DNA of 24,137 nt from an uncultured Armatimonadota bacterium (GCA_903924445.1 CAIYBQ010000421.1:1-24137), one strand, 5' to 3'; shown: positions 15,695-24,137, counted from the first letter of the stretch. The notes: generated by a model from the letters alone, not told the origin. Made by a program: numbers and translations.

Positions 15695-16927
15695 TTAGAG
15701 CTCGAGGAGAAGGCCATCTGGGTTCTCGATAAGGTCCTTGACCTTCACCAGGAACCTCACCGCAGTCCCGCCATCGATTACACGGTGGTCGTACGAAAGC
15801 GCGATGTACATCATTGGACGGATGACAATCTGACCATCCACTACGACAGGACGCTCCTTGATACTGTGGAGCCCAAGGATACCTACCTGAGGATAGTTCA
15901 GGATCGGAGTCGACATCAGCGAACCGTAAACGCCACCATTGGTGATCGTAAATGTTCCACCCGTCATGTCACCGATGCCAAGCGCATTCTTCTTTGCCTT
16001 TTCAGCAAGGCCCTTGATCGTAGATTCGATGCCGGCAAAGTTTAGCTTATCTGCATCCCGAATAACTGGAACGACGAGGCCATCTTCCACACCTACCGCG
16101 ATTCCAATATCGAAGTATCGCTTGTAGACCAGCTCATCACCCTGCAGCTCGGCATTGACAGCAGGGAACTGCTTGAGTGCGCCGACGACTGCCTTCGTGA
16201 AGAAGGACATAAAGCCAAGGCCAACACCATGGGTCGCGATAAAGGAATCCTTTGTGCGCTTCCGGAGGTTCATGACGGCAGACATGTCTACCTCGTTGAA
16301 CGTTGTCAGCATTGCCGCTGTGTTTTGGGCTGTTTTTAGGTTCGCAGCAATCGTCTGACGGCGACGCGACATGCGTACACGTTCTTCCGGCTTAGCGGAT
16401 GTAGACGTTGACACAGGTGCTGCTGCAGCAGGCTTTGCCGGTGCGGCAGGTTTCTTTGGAGACCATGTGGTGTTTTCAACGCCACCGGAAATCGCCGTCG
16501 CAACATCAGTCTTTCCAACCTTACCAGCAGGACCGGTTGCCGCAACCTTACTTAGGTCAACGGCATTAGCATTAGCCATCGCTTCGGCCACGGGAGTCAC
16601 ACCGCCCTTGGAGACCTGTTCCGATGATTCCTTGGAGGAGCTTTCTGTCACAGTTGTTTGCGCTGGAGCAGCAGGAGCCGCTGTGGCTCCAGAACCGGAA
16701 ATCGTTCCGAGCACTGCGCCGACGGTGACCGTATCACCCTCATTGAATGCAACTGATGCAAGTACACCATCTGCTTCTGCTTGCAGCACCTGATTCACCT
16801 TGTCGGTTTCAAGCTCAACCAGATCATCCCCAGCCTTGACCGCATCTCCAACCTTCTTGATCCACTGTGCAACGGTGGCTTCTACAACAGATTCACCCAT
16901 GTTGGGTACGATGATTTCGACTGACAT
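15695..16927 (-). CDS. sucB: 2-oxoglutarate dehydrogenase E2, dihydrolipoyl succinyltransferase
   Basis: The 410-residue protein is the core of the 2-oxoglutarate dehydrogenase complex: it transfers the succinyl group from lipoate to CoA. An N-terminal lipoyl domain (2-77) opens MSVEIIVPNMGESVVEATVA and has the lipoylation motif LETDKVNQ with Lys43. An alanine/threonine-rich linker follows, then an E1/E3-binding domain (about 115-150, VTPVAEAMANANAVDLSKV), a second Ala/Pro linker, and the catalytic domain ending with YDHRVIDGGTAVRFL, where His381 and Asp385 act in catalysis. One lipoyl domain is typical of SucB. The start at 16927 is chosen because AAAGGAG lies 6 nt upstream and the protein then begins at the conserved motif; a longer frame to 17002 would overlap sucA. 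It lies 34 nt downstream of sucA. No E3 (lpd) gene is in the window. Confidence 0.94.
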   Translation of the reverse strand: MSVEIIVPNMGESVVEATVAQWIKKVGDAVKAGDDLVELETDKVNQVLQAEADGVLASVAFNEGDTVTVGAVLGTISGSGATAAPAAPAQTTVTESSSKESSEQVSKGGVTPVAEAMANANAVDLSKVAATGPAGKVGKTDVATAISGGVENTTWSPKKPAAPAKPAAAAPVSTSTSAKPEERVRMSRRRQTIAANLKTAQNTAAMLTTFNEVDMSAVMNLRKRTKDSFIATHGVGLGFMSFFTKAVVGALKQFPAVNAELQGDELVYKRYFDIGIAVGVEDGLVVPVIRDADKLNFAGIESTIKGLAEKAKKNALGIGDMTGGTFTITNGGVYGSLMSTPILNYPQVGILGLHSIKERPVVVDGQIVIRPMMYIALSYDHRVIDGGTAVRFLVKVKDLIENPDGLLLEL

Positions 16928-16961
16928 AACAAACTCCTTTGGATGATAATCCATGAATCCT

Positions 16962-19748
16962 TTAGGAAAGTGCTGAGTGAACAATGTGCGCCTGCATAGC
17001 ATTGTGCATGTCGATGCTTCCTTCAGCAGGACTTGCTTCTAGCGGACGGCCAACGACGCGCAGCGCCAGGTTAGAAGGCAACAGCTCTTGTAATTTTGGA
17101 ATGACATAGCTTGCCGTTCCCATATTCAGAGGCTCCTCTTGTACAAAGACAAACTCTGTTGCGTTGGGGTACGTTGCGATGAGACGTGTGATGTCGTCCA
17201 TCGGGAATGGATGAATCTCTTCCAAGCGAATCAATGCCGTGGTCATCGGATTGAGGGATGGGCTTGCCAGCAAGTCCACAATGATCTTGCCACTCGACAT
17301 AACAATGCGTTGGATCGAACCCTTGTCGATGTCTGTTCGCATGTCATCGAGTACGGGGTGGAATGCTCCCGTCGTGAGGTTGGATGCATGTGAGACGGCC
17401 TTTGGATGACGAAGAAGACTCTTTGGTGTCATCACGATAAGCGGCCGAGGATCTATCGACAACGACTTTGCTTGTCGTCTTAGCAGATGGAAGTAGTTAG
17501 CCGGGGTGGTGCAGTTCGCGACCCTGATATTGTTTCCTGCAGCCGATTGTAGGAACCGCTCCACACGTCCGGATGAGTGCTCGGGTCCCTGACCCTCGTA
17601 GCCATGCGGGAGAAGCATCACCAAACCGGACTTCTGTGACCACTTTGCATCACCGCTCACGATGAACTGATCAATGATGACTTGGGCTCCGTTAGCAAAG
17701 TCACCAAATTGACCTTCCCAGAGAACAAGCGTTTCCTTTGCATGCGCGCTGTAGCCATACTCAAAACCGAGTGCTGCCGTTTCGGATAGCGGAGAGTTCA
17801 AGATTGCAATGGATGCATTCGCAGTTGGAACGAATCTGAGTAAGTGACATCTAGCCCCAGTCTCCAAATCGTGCAAGACCAACATGCGCTGTGAGAATGT
17901 ACCTCGCTGCGCATCCTGACCCGAAAGGCGTATAGGGGTTCCATCTTCGAGAATCGATGCGTATGCCAATGCTTCGGCATGTGCCCAGTTGATAGCCGGC
18001 TCGTCTGCGGTCAAAGCTGCTTTACGTGGCTTGAGAACCTGTCGCAGCTGCTTATCGTTGACTGCAAATCCATCTGGTGTGGATGTAATTGCATCGTTCA
18101 GGACCTGCAATCGGTCAAACGAAACATTTTCAACGACGACATCCGGGGCGATAGTAACCTCCGGTGTTGTAACGGTTCCACCAGCCTGCTCCAGCGCATA
18201 CTGGCGTGCATCCGCAAGCGCCTCACGCACGGTAGACAACATCGAATCGACAACAGAAATATCGACGACACCCTTTGCTGTCAAGCGTCCAGCATAAAGC
18301 TCACGAAGACGCGGATGTGCATCGACAACCCCGTACATTTGAGGTTGCGTGTAGCGTGGCTCATCGGTTTCGTTATGTCCGTGTCGGCGGTATCCGATGA
18401 TGTCGATCAGGAAGTCGCAGCCGAATTTCTGGCGGAAATCCAATGCCATTCGCGCCATCGCCAGACATGCATCAGGATCATCGCCATTTACGTGAACAAT
18501 CGGTATCTCAAACCCCTTTGCAAGGTCAGACGAGTACAGCGTAGATCTGCTGTTTTCAGGATCCGTTGTGAATCCAACCTGATTGTTAGCGATGATATGG
18601 ATGGTTCCACCAACTCGGTAGCCTGGTACGCGCGAAAGGTTTAGACTTTCTGCGACAACACCCTGACCCGGGAATGCAGCATCGCCGTGAATCAAGATGG
18701 ACAGCGCAGCAAGTATGTCCCGAGAAGGTTTTCCCTGATGGTCGCGATGTTCCTGAGCGGCACGTGCGCGGCCTAGGACAACAGGATTCACGAACTCAAG
18801 GTGCGAGGGGTTAGGCACGAGCGTGACAGGAACGCTTCCATGGTCCGCTGTCTCAATTCGGAGCTCATAACCCTTGTGATATTTCACGTCTCCTGTATAG
18901 CCGCCCGAACCAGCGCCGCTGGTACTTGGCACGAGGTACTTTTTGCCCTTAATGAACTCAGAGAGCATCTGCCGGTACGGTTTTTTCAGGACATGTGTAA
19001 GGACATTCAAGCGCCCACGATGGGCCATTCCAATAACCACTTCGAGGTTACCGGCCAAGGCCGCGCCCTGAACAATACTTTGCAGGACTGGAACCAGCAT
19101 GTCGACGCCTTCGATCGAAAAGCGCTTTTCACCCTGAAATGGTTGGGTCTTGTGGAGAAACTGCTCGAAGGTGTCAACTTCGGTAATTCGCTCAAGCAGC
19201 CACGAACGGTCACCGTTAGTAATCGCTCTAAGATAGCGGCCCGATTCAAAGGCATCACGTAACCAGTTACGTTGCTCAGGCGATTGGACGTGATCGTCCT
19301 CGTAGCCAATCGTCCCGCAATAAACGTGTCGAAGACGGTTCATCGCATCGAGTGCATTGGATGTTCCAGCAGCGGCGGGACCACCAACTACGGATGGAGG
19401 AAGCGATGCAAGATCTGATTCGGTGAGTCCATGATAAGCAAGCGTCAGCTGCGGGTCTATCTTTGATGGGCTCCGCAAGGGGTTAAGATTTGCCTCGACA
19501 TGGCCGTGTTCGCGAATTAGACCAGCGAGGTGCACCGCCCGCATGATAGTTTCAACATTAGTTGTTTCTACTACTGAAGTACTGCTTGCTTCGGCAGGCG
19601 GAATATATCCTGTCGCAAAAAGCGCACTTGTATCGGAGTCGATTGATGCTGGATCTTCCATCCAACGCTCATACAACTCGCGGGCATAGGCCGCATTGGG
19701 GCCATGAAGCGAGAGGGGCCGATCTACCGTGGTTGAGTCATCATGCAT
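16962..19748 (-). CDS. sucA: 2-oxoglutarate dehydrogenase E1 (thiamine diphosphate-dependent)
   Basis: The 928-residue enzyme decarboxylates 2-oxoglutarate and reductively succinylates the lipoyl group of SucB in the TCA cycle. The N-terminus has the short E2-docking segment NAAYARELYERWMEDP (18-33). Further signatures are KRFSIEG (208-214), VIGMAHRGRLNVLTHVL (from 238), the thiamine diphosphate/Mg region GDAAFPGQG (355-363) with IIANNQVGFTT, YRRHGHNETDEPRYTQP (from 453), GQDAQRGTFSQRM, GYSAHAKETLVLWEGQFGDF, and LLPHGYEGQGPEHSSGRVER. The length matches ordinary SucA, with no fused E2 domain of the actinobacterial kind. The ATG at 19748 has no good Shine-Dalgarno sequence (GGAAGG is 12 nt away), and TACAGT lies 5 nt before it. 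It is divergent from alaS. Confidence 0.96.
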   Translation of the reverse strand: MHDDSTTVDRPLSLHGPNAAYARELYERWMEDPASIDSDTSALFATGYIPPAEASSTSVVETTNVETIMRAVHLAGLIREHGHVEANLNPLRSPSKIDPQLTLAYHGLTESDLASLPPSVVGGPAAAGTSNALDAMNRLRHVYCGTIGYEDDHVQSPEQRNWLRDAFESGRYLRAITNGDRSWLLERITEVDTFEQFLHKTQPFQGEKRFSIEGVDMLVPVLQSIVQGAALAGNLEVVIGMAHRGRLNVLTHVLKKPYRQMLSEFIKGKKYLVPSTSGAGSGGYTGDVKYHKGYELRIETADHGSVPVTLVPNPSHLEFVNPVVLGRARAAQEHRDHQGKPSRDILAALSILIHGDAAFPGQGVVAESLNLSRVPGYRVGGTIHIIANNQVGFTTDPENSRSTLYSSDLAKGFEIPIVHVNGDDPDACLAMARMALDFRQKFGCDFLIDIIGYRRHGHNETDEPRYTQPQMYGVVDAHPRLRELYAGRLTAKGVVDISVVDSMLSTVREALADARQYALEQAGGTVTTPEVTIAPDVVVENVSFDRLQVLNDAITSTPDGFAVNDKQLRQVLKPRKAALTADEPAINWAHAEALAYASILEDGTPIRLSGQDAQRGTFSQRMLVLHDLETGARCHLLRFVPTANASIAILNSPLSETAALGFEYGYSAHAKETLVLWEGQFGDFANGAQVIIDQFIVSGDAKWSQKSGLVMLLPHGYEGQGPEHSSGRVERFLQSAAGNNIRVANCTTPANYFHLLRRQAKSLSIDPRPLIVMTPKSLLRHPKAVSHASNLTTGAFHPVLDDMRTDIDKGSIQRIVMSSGKIIVDLLASPSLNPMTTALIRLEEIHPFPMDDITRLIATYPNATEFVFVQEEPLNMGTASYVIPKLQELLPSNLALRVVGRPLEASPAEGSIDMHNAMQAHIVHSALS

Positions 19749-19753
19749 GCCGA

Positions 19754-19759
19754 ACTGTA
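19754..19759 (-). promoter_or_regulatory. -10-like box for the sucAB operon
   Basis: On the minus strand TACAGT (4 of 6 consensus positions) lies 5 nt before the sucA ATG, compatible with a leaderless or nearly leaderless transcript. A GGAAGG further upstream overlaps the region just before the box and would only serve as a ribosome site if transcription began earlier. The -35 region is not convincing. Confidence 0.3.
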
Positions 19760-19816
19760 ACCTTCCACTCAGTAATATCGGTCACGAAACCTCAATACTG
19801 AACCAACGGACATTTT

Positions 19817-19830
19817 ACCCGAATACGGGT
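19817..19830. repeat. Short inverted repeat in the sucA/alaS divergent spacer
   Basis: ACCCG, loop AATA, CGGGT forms a 5-bp perfect inverted repeat in the 141-nt spacer between the divergent sucA and alaS genes. It is flanked by T runs on both sides. It does not sit at the end of a gene, so a terminator is unlikely; a small operator is possible but unsupported. Confidence 0.25.
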
Positions 19831-19874
19831 TTTATGGTGGACTCAGGTACGAAACTTCCATAGGGTGCTGGCGA

Positions 19875-19880
19875 TATACT
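19875..19880 (+). promoter_or_regulatory. -10 box (TATACT) of alaS
   Basis: TATACT matches the consensus in 5 of 6 positions and ends 9 nt before the alaS ATG. Transcription would begin about 3 nt before the start codon, leaving no room for a Shine-Dalgarno sequence; none is seen. No strong -35 box is visible at 16-18 nt upstream. The same hexamer is used before rimO. Confidence 0.45.
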
Positions 19881-19889
19881 TTTGTCAAT

Positions 19890-22523
19890 ATGGAAGCTAG
19901 TGAACTCCGCCGCGCCTACCTCGACTTCTTCGCATCCAAGGGTGCGCTAATCCTGCCATCAGATTCGTTAGTAACAGAAGACCCCACACTTCTCTTTACG
20001 GTTGCTGGAATGGTCCCGTTCAAAGCCTACTTTGAAGACCGTGCAACGCCCCCGAGGACAAGCATCGCGACCAGTCAAAAGTGTTTGCGTACAAAAGACA
20101 TCGATGACATTGGTGACATCAGCCACTGTACGTTTTTTGAAATGCTTGGAAACTTCAGCTTTGGTGACTACTTCAAGCCCGAAGCGGTGGAGTGGTCTGC
20201 AGAGTTTCTCTTCGATGTTCTGAAAATTGACCGTAAGCGTATCCGCGTCACGATTTATCAAGATGATGACGATGCGTACGCATTGTGGAAAAAGTTCGGG
20301 ATGCCAGATGAGCGCATCACGCGCCTCGGGCAAAAAACGAACTATTGGCCATCAAACGCGATCGTCGAAAAGAGTCAAGGGCCATGTGGTCCTTGCTCAG
20401 AAATCTTCTTTGACCTCCAGCCTCACTTGCCGTTTGACCAGGATTGGGATGGCGAGGGGAGCCGCTGGCTTGAGATCTGGAACAATGTTTTCACGCAGTT
20501 CACCGGCATCGGAGCTGGCGGTGACTACGCACTCCAAGCGCTTCCAAAGAAGAACATCGACACAGGAATGGGCCTTGAGCGCACAGCCGCAGCCATCAAT
20601 GATCTTGCCGGACCGTTCGAGACCGATGTTATACGCCCCATTATCAATCACCTGGAAGGACTGAGCGGCAAGACGTATACATCGACACCCGATGCAACTA
20701 CCGATATCGCATTCAGAAGGATTGCAGACCACATCCGCGCGACGACATTTCTGATTGGCGATGGTGTTCTCCCTGACAAAGATAAGCATGGCTATGTGCT
20801 ACGACGCCTGATGCGCCGGGCAATCGTGGCTGGAATTCGGCATCTTGGATTTGACAGTGCACCATTCATGGATCGCGCCGTACCGGGTGTGATTGCACAT
20901 ATGAAAGATGCCTATCCTGATCTGGTCAATCGCGAAGAAGCTATTTTGGTTGCTGTTCGACGTGAAGAAGCGCAATTTAGAGACATCCTCTCGGATGGAC
21001 TGGTACGGCTGGATGACTCACTCGCAAAGGGTGACCTGACAGGCTCTGCCGCCTTTGATCTGTTTGCCACATATGGCCTGCCCTTTGAAGTGACACGAGA
21101 GGTTGCAGGTGAGCGCGGTGTCGTGATCGATGAGGAATCATTCAACAAAGCACGTGCACAGCATGCAATTGATTCGGGTAAGGGCAACAAAAAGACGTGG
21201 ATCATCACGGATGACAACGTAAAGGCCTTCTTCCGCGACCTGCCTCACACAGACTTTACGGGTTACACAGCGCTCGATGGAACGACAGTGGTTGCCGGAA
21301 TTCTGGTTGATGGACAACCTACCAAGGCTATTACTGCTGGGATGACAGCAGATATCGTCCTGCAATCCAGTCCATTTTATGCAGAATCTGGTGGTCAAGT
21401 CAGTGACACCGGAGAACTAACCTTCCATGACTTCCGGGCAAGTGTTCTGGATGTCACCAAAAAGGACAGTGTGTGGTTCCACTCGGTCCTCGTTCATCAA
21501 GGTGAGATCGCGACGGGCGGTCAAGTCCATGTATCTGTAGATGCGACTCGCCGACGGCAAATCAGGGCCAATCATACCGCGACCCATATTTTGCACAAGA
21601 TATTGCGTGACCAGCTCGGTTCCCACGTGGCACAGCGGGGATCGCTTGTCGCGCCCGATCGGCTTAGATTTGACTTTTCTCACGGAGAATCAATACCAAC
21701 ACAGACGTTGCAGGTGATCGAGCGATTGGCTAACGATGCAGTTGCGGCTGCATTAGTCGTTGACATCGCCGAAAAGCCGATAAACGAAGCTCGTGAGCTC
21801 GGTGCCATGATGCTCTTCGGAGAGAAGTACGGGGATGTTGTTCGTGTTGTTTCCGTTGGTGGAGAATACTCACGAGAGTTCTGCGGTGGGACGCACGTTA
21901 CTAACACTTCCGAGATTGGCATCATCAAAATTGTCGGTGAGTCATCCAGTGCAGCAGGCGTACGACGTATCGAAGCAATTACATCCGATGGTGCAATGGA
22001 ATACATCGCGAAGACGATTAGTGATGCTGAACGGGCCGCATCTCTCCTAAATGTCAAAGTCGATGGCCTTTCGGGAGCGATTCAGCGCCTCTTGGATGAA
22101 CGTCAGCACCTGATGGCGGACCTCAAAGCGATCAAACAGCAGCAGGCAGGAAGCCTCGCGGATGGTTTGTTGGCGGATGCAAGAGTTGTCGCGGGCATCA
22201 AGGTGATTATCCAGTCAATCGATGCTCCAGATGCAGCATCCGTTGGAAACCTGGTGGATGAGCTCATTGGCCGTACTGACAATGGCGTCGTGATGCTTGT
22301 CGCCCCAATAGGTGACAAGGTAAACATCGTCGTTAAGGCAACGAAGACGGCGGTAGCGGCAGGGGTCCACTGTGGAAATCTTGCTAAGCAGGCTGCACAA
22401 ATCATGGGCGGCGGCGGCGGCGGTCGACCTGATTTTGCAAGCGCAGGTGGCAAAGATGCATCACGAATTGGCGATGCAATCAGCGCTGCGACAACAACGG
22501 TAGATACTGTTCTAGGGTCCTGA
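19890..22523 (+). CDS. alaS: Alanyl-tRNA synthetase
   Basis: The 877-residue enzyme charges tRNA-Ala with alanine and clears mischarged serine and glycine. The class II catalytic core begins ELRRAYLDFFASKGALILPS, followed by DPTLLFTVAGMVPFK, TSQKCLRTKDIDDIG and FFEMLGNFSFGDYF. SQGPCGPCSEIFFD is at about 162-175. The editing domain binds zinc through HTATH (His562, His566) and CGGTH (Cys665, His669). The C-terminal oligomerisation/tRNA-binding (C-Ala) domain ends with the glycine loop GGGGGGRPDFASAGG, encoded by a run of GGC codons. The length is the usual bacterial one. The TGA stop overlaps the ATG of the next gene by one nt (TGATG). Confidence 0.97.
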   Translation: MEASELRRAYLDFFASKGALILPSDSLVTEDPTLLFTVAGMVPFKAYFEDRATPPRTSIATSQKCLRTKDIDDIGDISHCTFFEMLGNFSFGDYFKPEAVEWSAEFLFDVLKIDRKRIRVTIYQDDDDAYALWKKFGMPDERITRLGQKTNYWPSNAIVEKSQGPCGPCSEIFFDLQPHLPFDQDWDGEGSRWLEIWNNVFTQFTGIGAGGDYALQALPKKNIDTGMGLERTAAAINDLAGPFETDVIRPIINHLEGLSGKTYTSTPDATTDIAFRRIADHIRATTFLIGDGVLPDKDKHGYVLRRLMRRAIVAGIRHLGFDSAPFMDRAVPGVIAHMKDAYPDLVNREEAILVAVRREEAQFRDILSDGLVRLDDSLAKGDLTGSAAFDLFATYGLPFEVTREVAGERGVVIDEESFNKARAQHAIDSGKGNKKTWIITDDNVKAFFRDLPHTDFTGYTALDGTTVVAGILVDGQPTKAITAGMTADIVLQSSPFYAESGGQVSDTGELTFHDFRASVLDVTKKDSVWFHSVLVHQGEIATGGQVHVSVDATRRRQIRANHTATHILHKILRDQLGSHVAQRGSLVAPDRLRFDFSHGESIPTQTLQVIERLANDAVAAALVVDIAEKPINEARELGAMMLFGEKYGDVVRVVSVGGEYSREFCGGTHVTNTSEIGIIKIVGESSSAAGVRRIEAITSDGAMEYIAKTISDAERAASLLNVKVDGLSGAIQRLLDERQHLMADLKAIKQQQAGSLADGLLADARVVAGIKVIIQSIDAPDAASVGNLVDELIGRTDNGVVMLVAPIGDKVNIVVKATKTAVAAGVHCGNLAKQAAQIMGGGGGGRPDFASAGGKDASRIGDAISAATTTVDTVLGS

Positions 22524-23890
22524 TGACACGAGTACGGGTCATTCTTTGCCTCGTACTCATCCTTTTTGGGAGTGGGACACGTGCCCAGCAGTCGATGGAC
22601 CCACTTCCGTGTTCCTATTACAGTGGTCAGCAAGAAACGTTTGCTGCCGTCGTTGCCGCAAATAGCAAGTCGGTTTTATGGGTGCATCGGCAAGGCAAGG
22701 ACTTTCCACCTTGTATCGATGTTCTTCCAGCAAAGCCGCCTTATTGGATCGTCAATCGTGAAGATTGGAATCGCCGTTTTTACGTCTTCACACATGATGC
22801 GATCAGCGGAGTGTATTCATCGTCTACGCGACGGAATGACTTTGTAACACTCGATGAGCTTTCGCGAGGCGTCGAGAGTTTGTCTGCCGCTGGACCATCG
22901 GATGGTAAAGCGCTGCCCATAATCCAGTTTGCATCCAATGTTTATGCAGCTGAATATCGTTCTGATCTGAAGCTAATTCTAAGTGGAACGCTTGCTGGAA
23001 TCCTGCTGGCCATTGGACTTTGGAACCGCGACCAGAGACTGGGCCTTATCGCCGCACGTGCTGCTGCCGGATGCCCGCTAGCCCTCTATGCCGGCGGGAC
23101 GCCTGGCTTGATACTCTGGATGCTCACTCTTCCCTGGTTTCTTGCGGCATTTCTTCCGGTGCGAGTAACCCTCGGATTCACTGCGCTAATCGTTGTCCTC
23201 GACCAGTTGACAGGACTCCGCTACGGTGACTTCTCACCGCTACAAGGTTATTTCGGACCTGGTATCCGATTCTACGGTGTTGGCAATGAGCTCCTCGGAA
23301 TCATCACCGGCACACTTGCGGTGTGTGTACCGAAGAAGTTCCGAGTCATTGCTGCGCTTGCTTGTGTTGCTTTCTTTGGAAATGCTAGCCTTGGTGCCGA
23401 TTTTGGTGCGGTCGTCACGTTTGCCGCCCTTGTCGCAATGGATATTCTTCGAAGCTTTAACCTCTTTCGCAGTCGGAAGACAGAATGGTTACTAGCGCCT
23501 GCAGTCCTAGTAGGAATGATCACAGCGGTCGGTGCTGCTTGGCTGGACATGATGTTCTCTCCCAAAATGTCACATGCTGGCGTTGCGATGACGGCTGCGA
23601 AGACATCGGGAGTAGGGCATCTCATTGACATCGTTTGGCGGAAAGTCTTGATGAATTTCGAAATCGCGCTGCGGCCCCCGACGATGATTGCATTCCTTGC
23701 AGTGGTCGTGCTTATCTGGTTCGGCAGACGGGTATTTGTGGTGCGACTTCCGTGGCAAAGTGGTATCCGTTACCTAAGCCTGGCAGCTGTGCTTAGCCTT
23801 GTCTTCAATGACTCAGGTGTCGTAACCGCGCTCATGGCTCTACTCCCCGCACTCGCGATGATTCCAGAGGTCCATCAATCCAATGGATGA
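22523..23890 (+). CDS. Polytopic membrane protein of unknown function between alaS and ruvX
   Basis: The 455-residue protein opens with a probable cleavable signal peptide (1-21, LCLVLILFGSGTRA before QQ). An exported domain follows (about 22-150) with only two cysteines, Cys30 and Cys64, which could pair. From about residue 150 there are some eight to ten hydrophobic helices. Striking short motifs lie in the membrane half: GPGIRFYGVGNELLGIITG, NASLGADFGAVVTF and FNDSGVVTALMALLP. I recall similar Y-G-x-GNE, GAD-x-G and NDSG motifs in large membrane proteins of Firmicutes and related phyla, but know no name or function for them. The polar residues inside helices (Asn, Glu, Asp) suggest a transporter or membrane enzyme, which is inference. 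AGGG lies 5 nt before the ATG, and the 3' end overlaps ruvX by 8 nt. Confidence 0.7.
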   Translation: MTRVRVILCLVLILFGSGTRAQQSMDPLPCSYYSGQQETFAAVVAANSKSVLWVHRQGKDFPPCIDVLPAKPPYWIVNREDWNRRFYVFTHDAISGVYSSSTRRNDFVTLDELSRGVESLSAAGPSDGKALPIIQFASNVYAAEYRSDLKLILSGTLAGILLAIGLWNRDQRLGLIAARAAAGCPLALYAGGTPGLILWMLTLPWFLAAFLPVRVTLGFTALIVVLDQLTGLRYGDFSPLQGYFGPGIRFYGVGNELLGIITGTLAVCVPKKFRVIAALACVAFFGNASLGADFGAVVTFAALVAMDILRSFNLFRSRKTEWLLAPAVLVGMITAVGAAWLDMMFSPKMSHAGVAMTAAKTSGVGHLIDIVWRKVLMNFEIALRPPTMIAFLAVVVLIWFGRRVFVVRLPWQSGIRYLSLAAVLSLVFNDSGVVTALMALLPALAMIPEVHQSNG

Positions 23891-24137
23891 AATTCTAATC
23901 GGTATCGATTTTGGGACAAAGCGTATCGGAGTGGCGCTTAGCTCAACCGATCTTCTACCGCCATCTCCAATCACAACCATTCACCGAAGCAAACGCCTCG
24001 GTCATGACATTGGTGAGCTGATTCGAATCGCTGGCAATCATCAAGCGACTGCATTTATCCTTGGATTGCCTCTGCTCAAAGATGGCTCCTCTGGAAGAAT
24101 GGCAAATCTTGCGAGCGAGTTTTGTCGTGCCCTCGAA
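23883..24137 (+). CDS. ruvX: Putative pre-16S rRNA nuclease / Holliday junction resolvase-like protein RuvX (YqgF), N-terminal 85 residues
   Basis: The frame runs off the right edge, so about 60% of the usual length of about 140 residues is present. The start MDEILIGIDFGTKRIGVALS has the RNase H-fold first strand with the catalytic Asp9 and the GT-K-RIGVA signature. FILGLPLLKDGSSGRMA corresponds to the second conserved block (usually GLP-x-x-x-DG-x-x-G). Family knowledge: YqgF is implicated in maturation of the 5' end of 16S rRNA and in anti-termination. The ATG at 23883 lies within the end of the membrane protein gene (ATGGATGA, 8-nt overlap). Neighbouring alaS and ruvX is a common bacterial arrangement and supports the call. 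Confidence 0.9.
   Translation, partial: MDEILIGIDFGTKRIGVALSSTDLLPPSPITTIHRSKRLGHDIGELIRIAGNHQATAFILGLPLLKDGSSGRMANLASEFCRALE

Noticed and set aside
17979..18644. Open frame of 221 codons on the plus strand inside sucA
   Set aside because: It is antisense to strongly conserved sucA sequence; its translation is rich in Cys, Arg and Ser with no domain and no ribosome site.
19817..19830. ACCCG/CGGGT hairpin as a terminator
   Set aside because: It lies between divergent genes, not after a gene end, and its stem is only 5 bp.
22405..22427. GGC-repeat tract in alaS as a possible unstable microsatellite
   Set aside because: It encodes the glycine loop conserved in the C-terminal domain of alanyl-tRNA synthetases, so it is explained by protein function.
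22103..22633. Open frame of 176 codons on the minus strand across the alaS end
   Set aside because: It is antisense to the alaS C-terminal domain and its proline run is the complement of the glycine loop. It has no independent support.

Overview
This is a 24 kb stretch of densely packed, ordinary bacterial chromosome of roughly even base composition. It has no tRNA, rRNA, CRISPR array, insertion sequence or phage gene that I can see. The organism cannot be named from the sequence. Several features suggest a diderm or deep-branching Terrabacteria-like phylum, perhaps Armatimonadota or a relative (low confidence, inference only). These are a eukaryote-type glycogen branching enzyme, a YVTN beta-propeller protein, an alaS/membrane protein/ruvX cluster, a class A penicillin-binding protein (PBP) with a cysteine-containing tail, and start codons placed just downstream of -10-like boxes.

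Layout. (1) Positions 1-2124, minus strand: a GT39/ArnT-like membrane glycosyltransferase, followed 34 nt later by a secreted beta-propeller protein that runs off the left edge. (2) Positions 2200-6031, plus strand: a tight operon of accB (biotin carboxyl carrier), hom (homoserine dehydrogenase), lepB (signal peptidase I), purC (SAICAR synthase) and an EI24/CysZ-like membrane protein. (3) Positions 6123-15631, plus strand: a second operon starting with rimO, then an unnamed 612-residue protein with several winged-helix-like segments, a class A PBP, a PBP2-type class B PBP and a eukaryote-type 1,4-alpha-glucan branching enzyme. All are separated by at most 4 nt or overlap. (4) A strong bidirectional terminator at 15658-15687 separates this operon from the convergent sucA-sucB operon (minus strand), which encodes E1 and E2 of 2-oxoglutarate dehydrogenase; E3 is absent. 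(5) From 19890, plus strand: alaS, a 455-residue polytopic membrane protein of unknown role, and ruvX, which is cut by the right edge.

The genes are mainly housekeeping: fatty acid, threonine/methionine and purine precursors, protein export, ribosomal protein and tRNA modification or charging, peptidoglycan synthesis, glycogen and the TCA cycle. The points most worth following up are the 612-residue protein and the branching enzyme inside a cell-wall operon, the conserved-looking membrane protein between alaS and ruvX, and a consistent contrast in translation signals. First genes of transcription units mostly have a TANNNT box 5-9 nt before the start codon and no Shine-Dalgarno sequence, which suggests leaderless mRNAs. 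Many internal genes have a Shine-Dalgarno sequence or are coupled by overlap. I do not see a clear-cut novel defence or mobile system.
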